Assembly (NCBI RefSeq): GCF_002949795.1
Contig: NZ_CP026692.1
Coordinates: 6,897,001-6,961,000 of the forward strand
Direction: 5' to 3'
DNA length: 64,000 nucleotides
DNA from: Nostoc sp. 'Lobaria pulmonaria (5183) cyanobiont'
Lineage (GTDB): Bacteria > Cyanobacteriota > Cyanobacteriia > Cyanobacteriales > Nostocaceae
The notes under the pieces were generated by a model. It was not told where the DNA came from and made no database searches. It worked only from the letters and a program-made list of their open reading frames with translations. Shown one piece after another: positions 61,988 through 64,000 of this stretch (the first letter of the stretch is position 1; each line of letters starts with the position of its first letter). The position numbers and the translations under genes are program-made.

Positions 61988-62036
61988 ACCAAAAGCACTA
62001 AATTTTTCCGAGTCAAATTAATTTAATCAAACCATC

Positions 62037-64000
62037 ATGTTGAATGTTAGGGTGTATTTGTGGCAATTTGACCAGCTAAGACTGAAAAGAAAATTATTTA
62101 GATTTTTAGCTTTTATCCTCAGTGCTATTTTAGTTGTCGTTTTGGCAAATAACAGTTTTGCGACTGCACCCAGAACTACAGAAATATTATGGGATACTTA
62201 CGGCATACCGCATATATACGGTAAAGATGCTCCAAGTGCTTTCCAGGCGTTTGGTTGGGCACAGATGCAGAGTCATGCTAACTTGCTGTTGCACCTCTAT
62301 GGTCAAGCTAGGGGAAAAGCAGCTGAATACTGGGGAGAAGAGTATTTAGAATCTGATAAATGGGTACTGACGATGGGAGTGCCCAATCGTGCTAGTTCTT
62401 GGTATCAGGCACAAAGTCCAGCTTTTCGTAGTTATATAAATGCCTTTGCCACTGGGATAAATGCGTATGCTAAAGCACATCCTGATTTAATTAATGATGA
62501 AGTAAAAATAGTATTACCTATCAAGCCAGAAGATGTGTTGGCACATTTGCAAAGAGTGCTGGATTTTACTTTTATTGTCAATCAAGAACAAGCAGCAAAT
62601 ATTACTCATACTCAATCGAAAGCTGGTTCTAACGGTTGGGCGATCGCACCCAAACATTCTGCCAGTGGAAAAGCGATGTTGTTGGCAAATCCCCACTTGT
62701 TATGGTCGGATTTATTTGTCTGGTATGAAGCACAAATTACTGCGCCAGGGATGAATGCTTCTGGAGCAGCCTTAGTGGGAATTCCAGTTTTAGCGATCGC
62801 CTTTAACGATCATTTGGGTTGGACTCATACCGTCAATACCCTTGATGGTTGGGATGTATACAAGTTGAAATTGGCTGATAATGGTTATCTTTTTGATGGC
62901 AAAGTCCGTCCTTTTACAACATCAAAGTTTTTGTTAAAGGTCAAGCAAAAGAATGGCTCGTTAGTCGAACAACCATTATTAGTTAAAAGTTCCGTCCACG
63001 GTGCAGTCGTTCAAGAAAAAGATGGGTTCGCTGTAGCGCTGCGGGTTGTCGGTGCAGACCGTCCCGGTGTGTTGGAACAGTGGTGGGATATGGCACGTTC
63101 TCAAAACTTCAACCAATTTCAAAAAGTATTGAAACGCTTGCAACTACCGATGTTTACCGTCATGTATGCAGATCGAGCCGGACACATCATGCACCTATTC
63201 AACGGTCTAGTGCCGATTCGTCAACAAGGAGACTTTAAATACTGGGAAGGCTTAATTCCTGGCGACACATCTAAGACTTTGTGGACAAAAATGCACCCAT
63301 ACAAAGATTTACCGCGTGTAATTGACCCGCCTAGCGGTTGGTTGCAAAATGCTAATGATGCACCTTGGACAACAACTTTCCCCCCTGCCATCAAAGCAGA
63401 TGATTACCCTGCCTATATGGCTCCACGAGGAAAAATGTCTTTTCGGGCACAAAGTTCTGCAAAAATGTTGGCTGAAGATCCAAAAATTTCTTTTGAGAAC
63501 ATGATTAAGTACAAACATTCCACCAAAATGGAACTTGCAGAACGCATCCTTGATGACCTAATCCCTGCTGCTCAAACTTATGGTGATGAATTAGCCCGTC
63601 GTGCTGCTGAAATTTTGGCTGCTTGGGATCGGAATGCTAATGCTGATAGTCGAGGCGCGGTATTGTTTTCTTTTTGGTGGCAAGAAATGGATCAAGAGCA
63701 AACCTTTAGTATTCCTTGGAGTGAGAACTCGCCGCGCACCACACCTGATGGTTTAAAAGACCCCGAAAGTGCGGCGAAAGCGCTACAAATAGCAGCAACA
63801 AAAGTCGAAAAAGCTTATGGAAAGCTAGATGTTGCTTGGGGTGAAGTCTTTCGAGTGCATAGCGGAAACTTAGATTTACCTGCCAATGGTGGCGATGGCG
63901 ATGAAGGAATATTCCGTGCCCTCTATTTTGCTCCAGCTAAGGATGAACGCTTTCAAGCCGTAGCTGGTGATAGTTATGTTGCAGCCATTGAATTTTCGCA
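62037..64000 (+). CDS. Penicillin-acylase-family N-terminal nucleophile hydrolase (AiiC/QuiP-like), cut by the window end
   Basis: Open from ATG 62037 through base 64000, 654 codons with no stop. It has a signal peptide (about 20-42: FRFLAFILSAILVVVLANNS), then the alpha chain (LWDTYGIPHIYGKDAPSAFQ, GWAQMQSHANLLLHLYGQAR). The autocleavage site is GSNGWAIAP, where the Ser becomes the N-terminal nucleophile of the beta chain, followed by ANPHLLW. The family includes penicillin acylases, aculeacin acylase and acyl-homoserine-lactone acylases. Anabaena AiiC is an AHL acylase of this kind, so quorum-signal or lipopeptide hydrolysis outside the cytoplasm is plausible. The last part of the beta chain is not in the window. 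Confidence 0.9.
   Translation, partial: MLNVRVYLWQFDQLRLKRKLFRFLAFILSAILVVVLANNSFATAPRTTEILWDTYGIPHIYGKDAPSAFQAFGWAQMQSHANLLLHLYGQARGKAAEYWGEEYLESDKWVLTMGVPNRASSWYQAQSPAFRSYINAFATGINAYAKAHPDLINDEVKIVLPIKPEDVLAHLQRVLDFTFIVNQEQAANITHTQSKAGSNGWAIAPKHSASGKAMLLANPHLLWSDLFVWYEAQITAPGMNASGAALVGIPVLAIAFNDHLGWTHTVNTLDGWDVYKLKLADNGYLFDGKVRPFTTSKFLLKVKQKNGSLVEQPLLVKSSVHGAVVQEKDGFAVALRVVGADRPGVLEQWWDMARSQNFNQFQKVLKRLQLPMFTVMYADRAGHIMHLFNGLVPIRQQGDFKYWEGLIPGDTSKTLWTKMHPYKDLPRVIDPPSGWLQNANDAPWTTTFPPAIKADDYPAYMAPRGKMSFRAQSSAKMLAEDPKISFENMIKYKHSTKMELAERILDDLIPAAQTYGDELARRAAEILAAWDRNANADSRGAVLFSFWWQEMDQEQTFSIPWSENSPRTTPDGLKDPESAAKALQIAATKVEKAYGKLDVAWGEVFRVHSGNLDLPANGGDGDEGIFRALYFAPAKDERFQAVAGDSYVAAIEFS

Overview
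The window looks like chromosomal DNA of a filamentous, heterocyst-forming cyanobacterium of the Nostoc/Anabaena group. The evidence is the very frequent HIP1 octamer (GCGATCGC), heptanucleotide-type tandem repeats between genes, cyanobacterial gene families (tocopherol cyclase, Ftn2/ZipN, GuaB3, type II IPP isomerase, zinc-ribbon Ser/Thr kinases, an AiiC-like acylase) and a clear Yfr1 small RNA between guaB3 and trxA. The assignment rests on reading the sequence only; no database search was run.

Layout. 0-7 kb is accessory: a Ser/Thr kinase, a PaaK-like adenylate-forming enzyme, a REP-associated transposase sitting among its own palindromic repeats, a HEAT-repeat protein, a 21-bp tandem array and a Uma2 nuclease. 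7-16 kb holds fni, sppA, an Hsp70 homologue, a junk patch where a Uma2 5' end is fused to a broken VapC 3' end, two L,D-transpeptidases and eda. 16-25 kb has a GlsB-type membrane protein, an unusual nuclease-ParA fusion, tandem metallophosphoesterases, a proline-rich membrane protein, two J-domain/TPR proteins (one with a WD40 propeller cut by a stop codon) and tocopherol cyclase. 25-37 kb is core metabolism: tRNA-Arg, YdcF, guaB3-yfr1-trxA, marC, a nitrilase-family gene, fba, tRNA-Lys, an aldose epimerase, pdhA and the division gene ftn2. 37-46 kb is mixed: dhaK-dhaL, a ferredoxin/metallo-beta-lactamase protein with a decayed second copy, an IS630-like remnant, a PepSY membrane protein, and a DnaQ-type exonuclease divergent from an XRE-pentapeptide-repeat fusion. 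46-53 kb is a complete aa3-type cytochrome oxidase locus (ctaB, ctaA, coxB, coxA, ctaE). 54-64 kb has a Ser/Thr kinase followed by a PstS-like protein, an overlapping AAA-ATPase/TPR gene pair, a long gene-poor repeat-rich stretch and a penicillin-acylase-family gene that runs off the window.

Functional links: the cox block joins haem A synthesis (CtaB then CtaA) to oxidase subunits II, I and III. Fba, PdhA, Eda and DhaKL belong to central carbon flow. GuaB3, Yfr1 and TrxA keep an order known from other cyanobacteria. The best candidates for an undescribed system are the PD-(D/E)XK-ParA fusion (17031-18203), the two-gene AAA/TPR unit (57129-60174) and the XRE-pentapeptide protein with its divergent exonuclease (44335-46408). 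Their functions are inferred from domains only.
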